Positions 46,671 through 58,264 are shown, counted from the stretch's first letter. The stretch is 64,000 nt of DNA from Caballeronia pedi (GCF_001544915.2 NZ_FCOE02000022.1:1-64000), one strand, 5' to 3'. The notes: generated by a model from the sequence alone, not told the origin. Numbers and translations: made by a program.

Positions 46671-48407
46671 ATGAAAGCATCCCGTTTCTTCATCGGCACC
46701 CTGAAAGAAGCTCCCGCCGACGCCGAGATCGTCAGCCACAAGCTGATGATGCGCGCCGGCATGATCCGCCGCGTCGCGGGCGGCATCTACGATTACATGC
46801 CGATCGGCCTGCGCTCGGTGCGCAAGGTCGAAGCCATCGTGCGCGAAGAGATGAACCGCGCGGGCGCGCTCGAACTGCTGATGCCTGCCGTGCAGCCCGC
46901 CGAACTGTGGCAGGAGTCGGGCCGCTGGGAGCAATACGGTCCGGAACTGCTGCGCTTCAAGGATCGCCACGAGCGCGATTTCGTGATGGGCCCGACGCAC
47001 GAGGAAGTCGTCACCGACATCGCGCGCCGCGATATCAAGAGCTATCGCCAGTTGCCGGTGAATTTCTATCAGATTCAAACCAAGTTCCGCGACGAGATCC
47101 GTCCGCGCTTCGGCGTGATGCGCGGCCGTGAGTTCATCATGAAGGACGCCTATTCCTTCGATAAGGACCGCGACGGCCTCGCCGAGTCGTATCGCAAGAT
47201 GTACGAAGCCTACGTGCGCATCTTCACGCGCATCGGCCTGGAGTTCCGCGCGGTCGCGGCGGACAACGGTTCGATCGGCGGCAGCGGCTCGCACGAGTTT
47301 CACGTCATTGCCGATACCGGCGAGGACGACATCGCGTATTGCCCGGACTCGGACTTCGCCGCGAACGTCGAAGCCGCGGACGCGCTGCCGCTCATCGCGC
47401 AACGCGCCGCGCCCACCGAGGAACTGAAGAAGACGCCGACGCCGGGCGCCGCGAAATGCGAGGCCGTCGCGCAGCTTCTGAACATTCCGCTTGAAAAGAC
47501 CATCAAGTCGATCGTGCTGGCAACGGAGAACGAAGGCGCCGAGCCCACCATCTGGCTGCTGATGCTGCGTGGCGATCACTCGCTCAACGACATCAAGACC
47601 GGCAAGCTGCCGGGCCTCGCGGGTTATCGCTTTGCGTCGGAAGCCGAGATCATCGAATGGTTCGGCACGCCGCCGGGCTATCTCGGCCCGATCGGCACGA
47701 AGAAGCCGGTGCGCGTGATCGCGGACCGCACGGTCGCGAACATGAGCGATTTCGTCGTCGGCACGAACGAGGTCGATTACCACACGACCGGCGTGAACTG
47801 GGGCCGCGATCTGCCCGAGCCGGAAGTCGCGGACATCCGCAATGTCGTCGCGGGCGATCCGTCGCCGGACGGCAAGGGGACGCTCGAAATCTGCCGTGGC
47901 ATCGAAGTGGGCCACGTGTTTCAGCTCGGCACGAAGTACTCCGATTCGATGGGCGCGACCTTCCTCGACGAAAACGGCAAGCCCGCGCGGATGCAGATGG
48001 GCTGCTACGGCATCGGCGTGACCCGCGTGCTGGGCGCGGCGATCGAACAGAATTTCGACGACCGCGGCATCATCTGGCCGGAAGCCATCGCGCCGTTCGA
48101 GGTCGTGATCTGCCCGATGGGCTACGACCGCAGCGACGCGGTGCGCGAGCAGGCCGACAAGCTCTACGCGACGCTGCAGGAAGCGGGCATCGACGTGATC
48201 CTCGACGATCGCGGCGAGCGTCCGGGCGTGATGTTCGCGGACTGGGAACTGATCGGCGTGCCGCATCGCATCGTGATCGGCGATCGCGGGCTGAAGGAAG
48301 GCAAGCTGGAATATCAGGGCCGCCGCGATACCGAAGCCACGCTGCTGCCGGTCGATGAAGCCGCCGGCGCGGTGACAGCGAAGGTGCGAGCGGCGCTCGG
48401 GAAGTAA
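46671..48407 (+). CDS. proS: Prolyl-tRNA synthetase
   Basis: A 578-aa class II aminoacyl-tRNA synthetase of the bacterial type. Motif 1 and motif 2 regions are visible (GLRSVRKVEAIVREEMNRAGALELLMP; FRDEIRPRFGVMRGREFIMKDAYSF). The editing (YbaK-like INS) domain spans about residues 245-385, and motif 3 is MGCYGIGVTRVLGAAIEQ. A C-terminal anticodon-binding domain follows. The downstream marC-type gene overlaps its stop by one base (TAATG). Confidence 0.97.
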   Translation: MKASRFFIGTLKEAPADAEIVSHKLMMRAGMIRRVAGGIYDYMPIGLRSVRKVEAIVREEMNRAGALELLMPAVQPAELWQESGRWEQYGPELLRFKDRHERDFVMGPTHEEVVTDIARRDIKSYRQLPVNFYQIQTKFRDEIRPRFGVMRGREFIMKDAYSFDKDRDGLAESYRKMYEAYVRIFTRIGLEFRAVAADNGSIGGSGSHEFHVIADTGEDDIAYCPDSDFAANVEAADALPLIAQRAAPTEELKKTPTPGAAKCEAVAQLLNIPLEKTIKSIVLATENEGAEPTIWLLMLRGDHSLNDIKTGKLPGLAGYRFASEAEIIEWFGTPPGYLGPIGTKKPVRVIADRTVANMSDFVVGTNEVDYHTTGVNWGRDLPEPEVADIRNVVAGDPSPDGKGTLEICRGIEVGHVFQLGTKYSDSMGATFLDENGKPARMQMGCYGIGVTRVLGAAIEQNFDDRGIIWPEAIAPFEVVICPMGYDRSDAVREQADKLYATLQEAGIDVILDDRGERPGVMFADWELIGVPHRIVIGDRGLKEGKLEYQGRRDTEATLLPVDEAAGAVTAKVRAALGK

Positions 48408-49006
48408 TGCAGTACGACTTCCTGTCGGCGACGATCCTGCTGCTGCTGATCACCGATCCGCTCGGCAACATTCCGATCTTCATCAACGCGCTGCGCGGCG
48501 TTGCGAAAGAGCGGCGCCGCGTCGTGATCCTGCGGGAAGTGGCGATCGCGTTCGGCATCCTGCTGCTGTTCATGCTGGCGGGCGACCGCTTCCTGCGCGC
48601 GATGAATCTGACGGATTTGTCGTTGCGCATCGGCGGCGGGATCGTGCTGTTTCTGATCGCACTGCGGATGATCTTCCCGCATCCCGATGGCGCGATGGGC
48701 GGCGACGCGCGCGGCGGCGAGCCGCTGATCGTGCCGCTCGCGATTCCCGCGCTGGCCGGGCCGTCCGCGCTGGCGACAGTGATGCTGCTGACCTCGCAGG
48801 CGCCGGGCAAGATGCTCGAATGGGTCGGCGCGCTGTCGGTGACGATGATCGTCTGCGCGATCGTGCTGATTCTTGCGGAAAAGATTCAGCACTGGCTCGG
48901 CGAGCGCGCGGTCACGGCGTTCGAGCGCTTGATGGGGCTGGTGCTGGTCGCGATTTCCGTCGAGATGATACTGACGGGGATACGCACTTTCGTGCATCAG
49001 TTGTGA
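48407..49006 (+). CDS. MarC family integral membrane protein
   Basis: A 199-aa protein with six predicted membrane segments. The family signature LLITDPLGNIPIFI lies at about residues 13-26, and a second half carries IVPLAIPALAGPSALATVMLL. MarC proteins are widespread; the old link to multiple antibiotic resistance is not supported, and the function remains unknown. The start codon overlaps the proS stop, so it is probably translated from the same message. A terminator follows immediately. Confidence 0.9.
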   Translation: MQYDFLSATILLLLITDPLGNIPIFINALRGVAKERRRVVILREVAIAFGILLLFMLAGDRFLRAMNLTDLSLRIGGGIVLFLIALRMIFPHPDGAMGGDARGGEPLIVPLAIPALAGPSALATVMLLTSQAPGKMLEWVGALSVTMIVCAIVLILAEKIQHWLGERAVTAFERLMGLVLVAISVEMILTGIRTFVHQL

Positions 49007-49031
49007 AAAAAGCGGCCGAGGCCGCTTTTTT
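49006..49031. terminator. Bidirectional terminator between marC-type gene and hpt
   Basis: AAAAAAGCGGCC pairs with GGCCGCTTTTTT around a GA dinucleotide, directly at the stop of the MarC gene and 19 bases past the hpt stop on the other strand. Confidence 0.9.
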
Positions 49032-49049
49032 CATGTCGCCGGAAAATGC

Positions 49050-49601
49050 TCAAGCGCCTTCGGTCAGCGCGCGAATCGTCGGCAAATTCCGCCAGTAACC
49101 CTTCGCATCCATCCCGCAGCCGAACACGTAACGATCCGGCACCTCGAATCCACAGAAATCCGGACGCAGCGGCTTCGCCTTCGGGATGATCTTCTCGCAC
49201 AGCACCGCCGAGAGAAACGTCTTCGCGCCCATCGCCATGATGCGATCGCGAATTGCCGCCATGGTTTCGCCTTCGTCGAGGATATCGTCGAGCACGAGCA
49301 CCACGCGGTCCTTCACCGATTCCGCCGGCGCCACGCGCCACTGCATCTCGCTGCCGCCTTTGATGGCGTTGCGATAGCGCGTCAGGTGGATGTAATCGAA
49401 CTCGAGCGGGAAGTCGAGATGCGGCAGCAGCATGCCGGTGAATACGGCCGCGCCCCCCATGACCGAGAGCACGAGCGGGAAGTCGTCTTGCGTCGCCGCC
49501 TTGATGGCCGTGGCCATCTTGCCGATCGATGCATTGACTTCGTCAGCCGTCACGATTTCTTCGGAGTGGCTGAAAATATGGAGAGCTTCTTCGCGATTCA
49601 T
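49050..49601 (-). CDS. hpt: Hypoxanthine-guanine phosphoribosyltransferase
   Basis: A 183-aa type I phosphoribosyltransferase of purine salvage. The PRPP-binding motif VVLVLDDILDEGETMAAI lies at about residues 99-116, and the flexible-loop region FDYIHLTRYR at about 68-77. The base-binding segment FCGFEVPDRYVFGCGMDAKGYWRNLP follows near the C-terminus. It is followed upstream by ffh (same strand) with 124 bp between them. Confidence 0.93.
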   Translation of the reverse strand: MNREEALHIFSHSEEIVTADEVNASIGKMATAIKAATQDDFPLVLSVMGGAAVFTGMLLPHLDFPLEFDYIHLTRYRNAIKGGSEMQWRVAPAESVKDRVVLVLDDILDEGETMAAIRDRIMAMGAKTFLSAVLCEKIIPKAKPLRPDFCGFEVPDRYVFGCGMDAKGYWRNLPTIRALTEGA

Positions 49602-49725
49602 AGGGAAAGCGGGGGAGAGGCTGACTTCTTAGTGTGGAAAAAAACGGCGGCGTGCGCCATATGATAAACCCGCGCTTCCTTCGCGTCGGGCGACGCGCGC
49701 AAACGCGGGTTCGACGTGCTGCGTT

Positions 49726-51093
49726 TCAGCGCATGCCGGGCAGCATGCCCTTCATGCCGCGCATCATCTTCTGCAGATTGCCGCCCTTGAGCTTCTTCAT
49801 CATGCCGCGCATCTGCTCGTACTGATTGAGCATGCGGTTCACTTCCTGAACGTGCACGCCCGCGCCCGCGGCGATACGGCGTTTGCGCGCGGCCTTGATG
49901 AGTTCGGGCTTCGCGCGTTCCTGAATGGTCATCGAGTTGATGATGCCTTCCATGCGGCGCATCTGCTTTTCCGCGTTGTTCATGTCCGCGCCTTGCGCGG
50001 CTTGCTGGAACTGCGCGGGCAGTTTGTCCATGAGCGACGAGAGGCCGCCCATCTTCTTCATCTGCGAGAGTTGCGCCTTGAAATCGTTCAGGTCGAAGTC
50101 GCCGCCTTTCTTGACCTTGTCGGCGAGCTTCTGCGCGGCCTGGCTGTCGACGCCGCGCTGCGCTTCCTCGACGAGCGCGAGAATGTCGCCCATGCCGAGA
50201 ATCCGGTTCGCCATGCGATCCGGATGGAAGACTTCGAGGCCGTCGAGCTTTTCCGCGACGCCGACGAACTTGATCGGCTTGCCGGTGACGTGGCGCACGG
50301 AGAGCGCCGCGCCGCCGCGCGAATCGCCGTCGAGCTTGGTGAGCACGACGCCGGTGAGCGGCAACGCGTCGTTGAACGCCTTCGCGGTGTTGACCGCGTC
50401 CTGACCGAGCATGGCGTCGACGACGAACAGCGTTTCAGCGGGCTTGAGCAGCGTGTGCAGCTCGCTGATCTCGTTCATCATCGCTTCGTCGATGCCGAGG
50501 CGGCCGGCCGTATCGACGATCACGACATCGTGATAGTGCCGCTTCGCCCAGTCGATCGCCGCGCGCGCGATGTCCGCAGGTTTCTGGTTCGGCTCCGACG
50601 GGAAAAAGTCCGCGCCGACCTGCTCGGTCACCGTCTGCAACTGGCGGATAGCGGCGGGGCGGTACACGTCGACGGAAACGGTGAGCACCTTCTTCTTGCT
50701 CTTTTCGCGCAGGAGTTTGGCGAGCTTGCCCGTCGTGGTCGTTTTACCCGCGCCCTGCAAGCCGGCCATCAGGATGACGGCGGGCGGCGTGACAGCGAGA
50801 TTCAGCTCGGCGGCCTTGCCTTCGTAATCGCCGCCGATCACGGCCGTCAGTTCCTTCTGGACGACGCCGACGAGCGCCTGGCCCGGCGAGAGGCTCGACA
50901 CGACTTCCTCGCCGAGCGCCTTCTCCTTCACCTTCGCGATGAACTCGCGCACGACCGGTAGCGCCACGTCCGCTTCGAGCAGCGCAAGCCGCACCTCGCG
51001 GAGCATTTCCTGCGTGTTGGCCTCGGTGAGCCGGGCCTCGCCGCGCAGCGTCTTGACGACGCGCGCCATCCGTTGAGTGAGGTTATCGAGCAT
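49726..51093 (-). CDS. ffh: Signal recognition particle protein Ffh
   Basis: A 455-aa SRP54-type GTPase that targets inner-membrane proteins co-translationally. The N domain is followed by the G domain with GLQGAGKTTTTGKLAKLL near residue 107, VDTAGRLG and TKLDGDSRGGAALS. The methionine-rich M domain (about 300-455) ends in KMMRGMKGMLPGMR. The ATG at 51093 gives the conserved MLDNLTQRMARVVKTLRG; the frame is open 22 codons upstream. It is divergent from a CcsA-like gene. Confidence 0.97.
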   Translation of the reverse strand: MLDNLTQRMARVVKTLRGEARLTEANTQEMLREVRLALLEADVALPVVREFIAKVKEKALGEEVVSSLSPGQALVGVVQKELTAVIGGDYEGKAAELNLAVTPPAVILMAGLQGAGKTTTTGKLAKLLREKSKKKVLTVSVDVYRPAAIRQLQTVTEQVGADFFPSEPNQKPADIARAAIDWAKRHYHDVVIVDTAGRLGIDEAMMNEISELHTLLKPAETLFVVDAMLGQDAVNTAKAFNDALPLTGVVLTKLDGDSRGGAALSVRHVTGKPIKFVGVAEKLDGLEVFHPDRMANRILGMGDILALVEEAQRGVDSQAAQKLADKVKKGGDFDLNDFKAQLSQMKKMGGLSSLMDKLPAQFQQAAQGADMNNAEKQMRRMEGIINSMTIQERAKPELIKAARKRRIAAGAGVHVQEVNRMLNQYEQMRGMMKKLKGGNLQKMMRGMKGMLPGMR

Positions 51094-51203
51094 GGGGGAG
51101 CGGTAGGGAATGCGGCCCTTTTTCAGCGCAGAACGACTCGACGCCCCGCGTTGCCGCAAGGGGGAAAACGTCGCGATTCAGGGGCCTAGTGTAAACTTCG
51201 AAC

Positions 51204-52118
51204 ATGGATATTGTACTGTATGCCCTCACTGCGCTTCTCTACGGCGGACTGGCCGTAGCGGGGTGGCGCGCGCATCGTCACACGGCCGTGGAGCCGGCGC
51301 TGGCCGGTGTGCCTTCGGGCATGGCGCAGGCGGCGCCGAAAGTGTCGCGGGGCATGGGCGCGATGGGTGCAACGGGCCGCGCTCTATTATTAATAGCGTT
51401 GCTCGTGCACGGCATCCTGCTGCACACCACGATCTTCCCCCAGAACGCGATGATCTTCGGCTTCGCGTTCGCGCTCTCCGCGATGTTCTGGCTCGGCGCG
51501 GGCATCTACTGGATCGAAAGCTTTTTCTTTCCGCTCGACGGCCTGCGTCTGCTCGTGCTGCCGCTCGCGTGCATCGCGTCGCTTATGCCGCTCGTGTTCG
51601 GCGGCGTGCGCGTGCTGTCGTACTCCGCCGCGCCGATGTTCAAGCTGCATTTCCTGATCGCGAACATTGCGTACGGACTCTTTGCGATCGCCGCGCTGCA
51701 CGCCGTGCTGATGCTGATGCTCGAACGCCGTTTGCAACGCATGCGCGGCATGGCGACGCGTCATACCGGCAACACCTGGCTCACGAGCTGGCTCGACGCG
51801 CTGCCGCCGCTCCTGACGCTCGAAAAGCTGCTGTTCCGTCTGATCGCGGCGGGCTTCGTGCTGCTCACGCTTACGCTCGTGTCGGGCATCGCGTTCAACG
51901 AACAACTGGTCGACCGCGCGCTGCGCTTCGATCACAAGACCATATTCGCTTTCATCTCCTGGCTGATGTTCGGCGCGTTGCTCACCGCGCGCCGCATCTC
52001 CGGATGGCGCGGACGCGCCGCGTTGCGCTGGGTGCTCGCTTCGTTCGTCGCGCTGCTGCTCGCGTATGTGGGCAGCCGCTTCGTGTTCGAAGTGCTGCTG
52101 CATCGCGCGGTGGTCTGA
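51204..52118 (+). CDS. Cytochrome c assembly-domain membrane protein (YpjD/CcsA-like)
   Basis: A 304-aa inner-membrane protein with about eight membrane segments. It resembles the CytC_asm family, with the region SAAPMFKLHFLIANIAYGLFAIAALHAVLMLMLERRL and the late HKTIFAFISWLMFGALLTAR. It sits beside ffh, as YpjD does in E. coli. The tryptophan-rich WWD motif of true CcsA haem handlers is not visible, so a role in cytochrome c maturation is not certain. Confidence 0.85.
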   Translation: MDIVLYALTALLYGGLAVAGWRAHRHTAVEPALAGVPSGMAQAAPKVSRGMGAMGATGRALLLIALLVHGILLHTTIFPQNAMIFGFAFALSAMFWLGAGIYWIESFFFPLDGLRLLVLPLACIASLMPLVFGGVRVLSYSAAPMFKLHFLIANIAYGLFAIAALHAVLMLMLERRLQRMRGMATRHTGNTWLTSWLDALPPLLTLEKLLFRLIAAGFVLLTLTLVSGIAFNEQLVDRALRFDHKTIFAFISWLMFGALLTARRISGWRGRAALRWVLASFVALLLAYVGSRFVFEVLLHRAVV

Positions 52119-52145
52119 GCGCGTACTTTCTATCGGCATGAATCG

Positions 52146-52484
52146 ATGCGAAATTTCATCTTTCTGATCGTTCTATTCTTCGTGAGCCAGTGGCTCCTGA
52201 AGAAGCTGCGCCGCGCGAACGAGCGCGCGCAGCAGGGCGAGGCCCAGGGCGGCGGTGCGACCGCGGGCGGCGCCAGTGGCGCGCAGCGCGCGCGTAATGG
52301 CAATGGCAATGGTAATGGCGCGTCGAACGGCGCGCCGCAACTCGCCGATCCGCTGATCCGTTGCGCGCAGTGCGGCGTGCACACGCCGCGCAGCGAGTCG
52401 ATCGTCGTCGCGGGCGAGCGCTTTTGCTGCGCCGATCACGCGCGCCACTACGCGAGCCGTCCGACCGGTCGCGACGCGCGATGA
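52146..52484 (+). CDS. PP0621 family protein (small membrane-anchored, two CxxC-like pairs)
   Basis: A 112-aa protein of unknown function. It has one N-terminal membrane segment (residues 3-17, NFIFLIVLFFVSQWLL) and a Gly/Ala-rich linker. A run of Asn-Gly units (residues 51-58) is encoded by near-perfect 6-bp repeats around 52297-52320. A C-terminal metal-binding-like module follows: CAQCGVHTPRSE ... GERFCCADHARHYASR. This arrangement is that of the PP0621 family. It overlaps ampD by 4 bp, and the pairing with ampD suggests joint expression. Confidence 0.8.
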   Translation: MRNFIFLIVLFFVSQWLLKKLRRANERAQQGEAQGGGATAGGASGAQRARNGNGNGNGASNGAPQLADPLIRCAQCGVHTPRSESIVVAGERFCCADHARHYASRPTGRDAR

Positions 52485-53104
52485 CCCCACAGCACGTCCC
52501 GCACGTCCAGCCTGTCGTCAGGCAAGGCGATCCGCATATCGACGCGCAAGGCTGGTTCACGCACGCGTCGCGCCGGCCGTCGCCGAACTTCGAGGCGCGC
52601 CCCGGCGACGCCGTGCCGACGCTCATCGTCGTGCACAACATCAGCTTGCCGCCCGACGATTTCACGACCGACGCGATCGCCGATTTCTTTCTCAACAAGC
52701 TCGATCACGACGCGCATCCGTACTTCGATCATCTGCGCGGCATGCGCGTGTCGGCGCACTTCGTGATTCGCCGCGATGGCGCGATCCAGCAGTTCGTCTC
52801 CTGCGATGAACGCGCGTGGCACGCGGGCGTCTCGTCGTTTTGCGGGCGCGAGCGCTGCAACGATTTCTCGATCGGCATCGAGCTCGAAGGCAGCGACCGC
52901 ATGCCGTTCGAAGACGCGCAGTACGCCGCGTTGAGCGCGCTCGTGCGCATCATCGTGAAGCGCTATCCGATCGATGCCGTGGCCGGCCACTCCGACATCG
53001 CGCCTGGCCGCAAGACCGATCCCGGCCCGCATTTCGACTGGCAGCGCATGCGTCACGACAGCGCCTTGCCGCCTTCGTTTTTCCCCTTCCAGCCCAGCAT
53101 CTGA
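52481..53104 (+). CDS. ampD: 1,6-anhydro-N-acetylmuramyl-L-alanine amidase AmpD
   Basis: A 207-aa cytoplasmic zinc amidase (Amidase_2 family) for peptidoglycan recycling. Its loss often derepresses AmpC beta-lactamase. Zinc ligands are expected at His in TLIVVHNISLPP (about residue 52), His in AVAGHSDIAPGRKTDPGPHFDW (about 169) and Asp in the KTDPGPHFDW segment. The ATG overlaps the preceding gene by 4 bp. It ties to the cell wall genes elsewhere in the window functionally only. Confidence 0.93.
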   Translation: MTPQHVPHVQPVVRQGDPHIDAQGWFTHASRRPSPNFEARPGDAVPTLIVVHNISLPPDDFTTDAIADFFLNKLDHDAHPYFDHLRGMRVSAHFVIRRDGAIQQFVSCDERAWHAGVSSFCGRERCNDFSIGIELEGSDRMPFEDAQYAALSALVRIIVKRYPIDAVAGHSDIAPGRKTDPGPHFDWQRMRHDSALPPSFFPFQPSI

Positions 53105-53220
53105 GCGCCGCGTAAGGTCTTTCTCGCTGCGGCGCAACAGCGTTGCGCGCGAGGCCTTGCCGCGCTTTGCGATAGCAAAAGTCAACCCCGTTTCGCCAGA
53201 CGTCAGGCAAATAAACCTTT

Positions 53221-53248
53221 TTGAGACTGCGCGGATGTCCACTATACT
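53221..53248 (+). promoter_or_regulatory. nrdA promoter
   Basis: TTGAGA (53221-53226), a 16-base spacer and TATACT (53243-53248). The -10 lies inside the first NrdR-type box, and the predicted start is near 53255, giving a leader of roughly 420 nt before nrdA. Confidence 0.75.
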
Positions 53249-53284
53249 TGGTGCCGAAAGACGTAATTGGCACTAGATCTTGTG
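53240..53284 (+). promoter_or_regulatory. Two NrdR boxes at the nrdA promoter
   Basis: CACTATACTTGGTG (53240-53253) matches 11 of 14 and CACTAGATCTTGTG (53271-53284) matches 12 of 14 positions of the NrdR consensus CACWATATATWGTG as I recall it. Their starts are 31 bp apart, the three-turn spacing known for NrdR box pairs. Box 1 covers the -10, so NrdR bound with (d)ATP should repress nrdA. Confidence 0.8.
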
Positions 53285-53677
53285 TTGTTGTGGCGGCGCC
53301 CGCTCCGATGAGCCGGCGCCGCCGGCTTTCCGGCGTAAGAGAAGTTTGGCTGGCCCGGGGCGATGCGCGAGACCGTTTCTCTTTGCGAGGAGGGAGACGT
53401 CGGGCGCATCGAGCGCCAGCGAGCAGCACCGTGAAGAAGGCAAGCAAGTGAGCGCGAGTTGCGTCGACCGACACCGCGCGCCAACGCGGGCACCGCATGA
53501 GACGCCAAAGACAATGCGGGCCGTAAGCGCCGCGAATCGTGTTTCCAGCCTGCTGCATTCACAGCCCGCTTGACCGCCAAAACACCGCGCAATCTTCATG
53601 ACGATGTCCTGACGCGCGCGGCATAAGTGATAAATCCGCGGACCATCCGCACCATTCGAACACCAGGAGTTTTGCAC

Positions 53678-56680
<3,003 letters not shown>

Positions 56681-56701
56681 GCGTCGAGTGAGCCGGTCGG
56701 G

Positions 56702-56756
56702 CGGGCCGGCATCGGAGCGGTTTCTTTTATGCTCCGGTGCTGGTCCGTTTTTTTTT
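56702..56756 (+). terminator. Intrinsic terminator of nrdA
   Basis: A 17-bp stem with three G-U pairs, 56702-56718 with 56731-56747 (cores CGGAGC and GCTCCG), is followed at once by a T9 run at 56748-56756. It starts 22 bases after the nrdA stop, so nrdA is not read through into nrdB. Confidence 0.85.
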
Positions 56757-56844
56757 GCCGGATCCCGTTGGCGTGTCGGTCTATTGGTGTTGCCCCTGTG
56801 CGGGGCGGCAGTGCTCATAGACCGACACGAACACGGGATCCGGC
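56757..56844. repeat. 88-bp quasi-palindrome between nrdA and the efflux pump gene
   Basis: Outer arms GCCGGATCCCGT (56757-56768) and ACGGGATCCGGC (56833-56844) are perfect. After four unpaired bases on each side, inner arms GTGTCGGTCTAT (56773-56784) and ATAGACCGACAC (56817-56828) are also perfect. Inside the loop a small GCCCC/GGGGC hairpin (56792-56796 and 56802-56806) completes a cruciform-like structure. It ends 22 bp from the stop of the minus-strand MFS gene, so it may help to terminate that transcript, although the minus strand has no U-tract after it. Confidence 0.85.
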
Positions 56845-56866
56845 GAAAGCCGCAGAAGAACCAGAC

Positions 56867-58264
56867 TCAGCCGCGCGTCCCACGCGAGATCTCCGTGCCG
56901 GCATCGTGCGCAAGACGCGCAGTAATCGGCATCGAAAGAAAAGAGAACAGCCCGACGACGACAAACGCAGGCCAGAAGTCGGACCATTGCACGCTCGCAT
57001 GACCGTTCAGATATTGCGAGAGCTCGAGCGTGATGCCCGCGACGGTCACGCCAAGCCCAAGCGACACCTGCTGCACGAAGCTCGCGAGACTGGTCGCGCG
57101 GCCGACATCGCGCGTTTCGATCTCGGCATACGCGAGCGAGTTGAGGCTCGTGAACTGCAACGCAGGAAAGAAGCCGCCGAGCAGCACGACAGCCCAGATC
57201 ACCCAGGTCGGCGTGCCGGGGAAAAACGCGCCGCACGCCGCGATGGCGATGCCCGACAGCGCGGCGTTGTAGAAGAGCGTCTGACGGAAGCCGAAGCGAT
57301 GCAGCACGCGCGATGCGAGCGAGCGCATGAACATTCCGCCGAACGCGGACGCACAGGTGATCGCGCCGGACTTGAACGCAGTCATGCCGAGACCTTCCTG
57401 CAACGCGAGGGGCAGAAGGAACGGCACCGCGCCGAGTCCGATGCGAAACATCGAGCCGCCGAGCACGCTCGCCTGAAACGTCGGCACGCGGAAGAAGCGC
57501 AGATCGAGCAGCGGCTTCTCCGCACGGCGCGCGTGGATGCAGTACAGCACGACCATCAGCGCGCCGGCGACGCACATCGCGTAGGCGGTGCCTTGCGGAA
57601 TCAGTTCGCCGCCGACGAGCGAGAGCCCGAGCAGCAGCAACACGCCCGCGCTCGCGGAGAGGAAGAAGCCGAACCAGTCGAGCCGGCCCGGATGCTCCTC
57701 GTGCGAGTTGGCGATATGCCGATTGGTCAGCCAGATGCCGATGATGCCGATCGGAATGTTGATGAAGAAGATCAGACGCCAGTGCAGGTACGTCGTGATG
57801 AAGCCGCCGAGCAGCGGCCCGACCGCGGGTCCGAGCATTGCGGGCACGGAGAGATAGTTCATCGCGCGGATGAAGTCGGAGCGGCGCACCGAGCGGAAGA
57901 TGATGATGCGGCCGACGGGCACCATCATCGCGCCGCCGACGCCCTGGATGAAGCGCGCGACGGTGAATGGTCCGAGCGAAGTGGAGGCCGCGCAGAGCAG
58001 CGAGCCGACGACGAACACGCCGATCGCCGTGCGGAACACGGCGCGTGCGCCGAAGCGGTCGGCGACCCAGCCGCAGATCGGTATGAAGACGCCGAGCCCG
58101 AGCACGTAGCTCGTGACGGCGACCTTCAACGTCACGGGATCGCGTCCGAAGGCGCGGGCCATTTCAGGAATCGCCGTGACGATGACATTGGCGTCGACGC
58201 TTTCCATGAACATCGCGCACGCGACGATGAGAGGGGCGATGAAAGCTTTGACGGCAAGCGGCAT
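56867..58264 (-). CDS. DHA2-family MFS efflux transporter
   Basis: A 465-aa polytopic inner-membrane protein of the 14-helix DHA2 group (EmrB/QacA relatives), a proton antiporter for drugs or other toxic compounds. Motif A-like GWVADRFGARAVFR lies at about residues 64-77, motif C-like segment MLGPAVGPLLGGFIT at about 142-156, and WRLIFFINIPIGIIGIWL is the DHA2 hallmark. No EmrA-type membrane-fusion partner or regulator lies nearby. It is transcribed against nrdA and separates nrdA from nrdB. The substrate is unknown. Confidence 0.92.
   Translation of the reverse strand: MPLAVKAFIAPLIVACAMFMESVDANVIVTAIPEMARAFGRDPVTLKVAVTSYVLGLGVFIPICGWVADRFGARAVFRTAIGVFVVGSLLCAASTSLGPFTVARFIQGVGGAMMVPVGRIIIFRSVRRSDFIRAMNYLSVPAMLGPAVGPLLGGFITTYLHWRLIFFINIPIGIIGIWLTNRHIANSHEEHPGRLDWFGFFLSASAGVLLLLGLSLVGGELIPQGTAYAMCVAGALMVVLYCIHARRAEKPLLDLRFFRVPTFQASVLGGSMFRIGLGAVPFLLPLALQEGLGMTAFKSGAITCASAFGGMFMRSLASRVLHRFGFRQTLFYNAALSGIAIAACGAFFPGTPTWVIWAVVLLGGFFPALQFTSLNSLAYAEIETRDVGRATSLASFVQQVSLGLGVTVAGITLELSQYLNGHASVQWSDFWPAFVVVGLFSFLSMPITARLAHDAGTEISRGTRG

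Larger units (their letters stand above)
53105..53677 (+). promoter_or_regulatory. nrdA upstream region with a long leader
   Basis: A 573-bp gap. It holds a promoter with two NrdR-type boxes (listed separately) and then about 400 nt of transcribed leader. In the leader, GGCGGCGCC (53292-53300) pairs with GGCGCCGCC (53315-53323), and an alternative hairpin GCCGG-CTTT-CCGGC lies at 53321-53334. Short frames in it lack ribosome-binding sites. I recognise no known riboswitch. Confidence 0.6.

Noticed and set aside
53240..53340. A riboswitch (for example cobalamin) at the nrdA leader
   Set aside because: Class Ia reductase does not need B12, and the conserved B12-box and aptamer core are not visible.
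53280..53573. A 97-codon frame in the nrdA leader
   Set aside because: It starts inside the second NrdR box with no ribosome-binding site and crosses strong hairpins.
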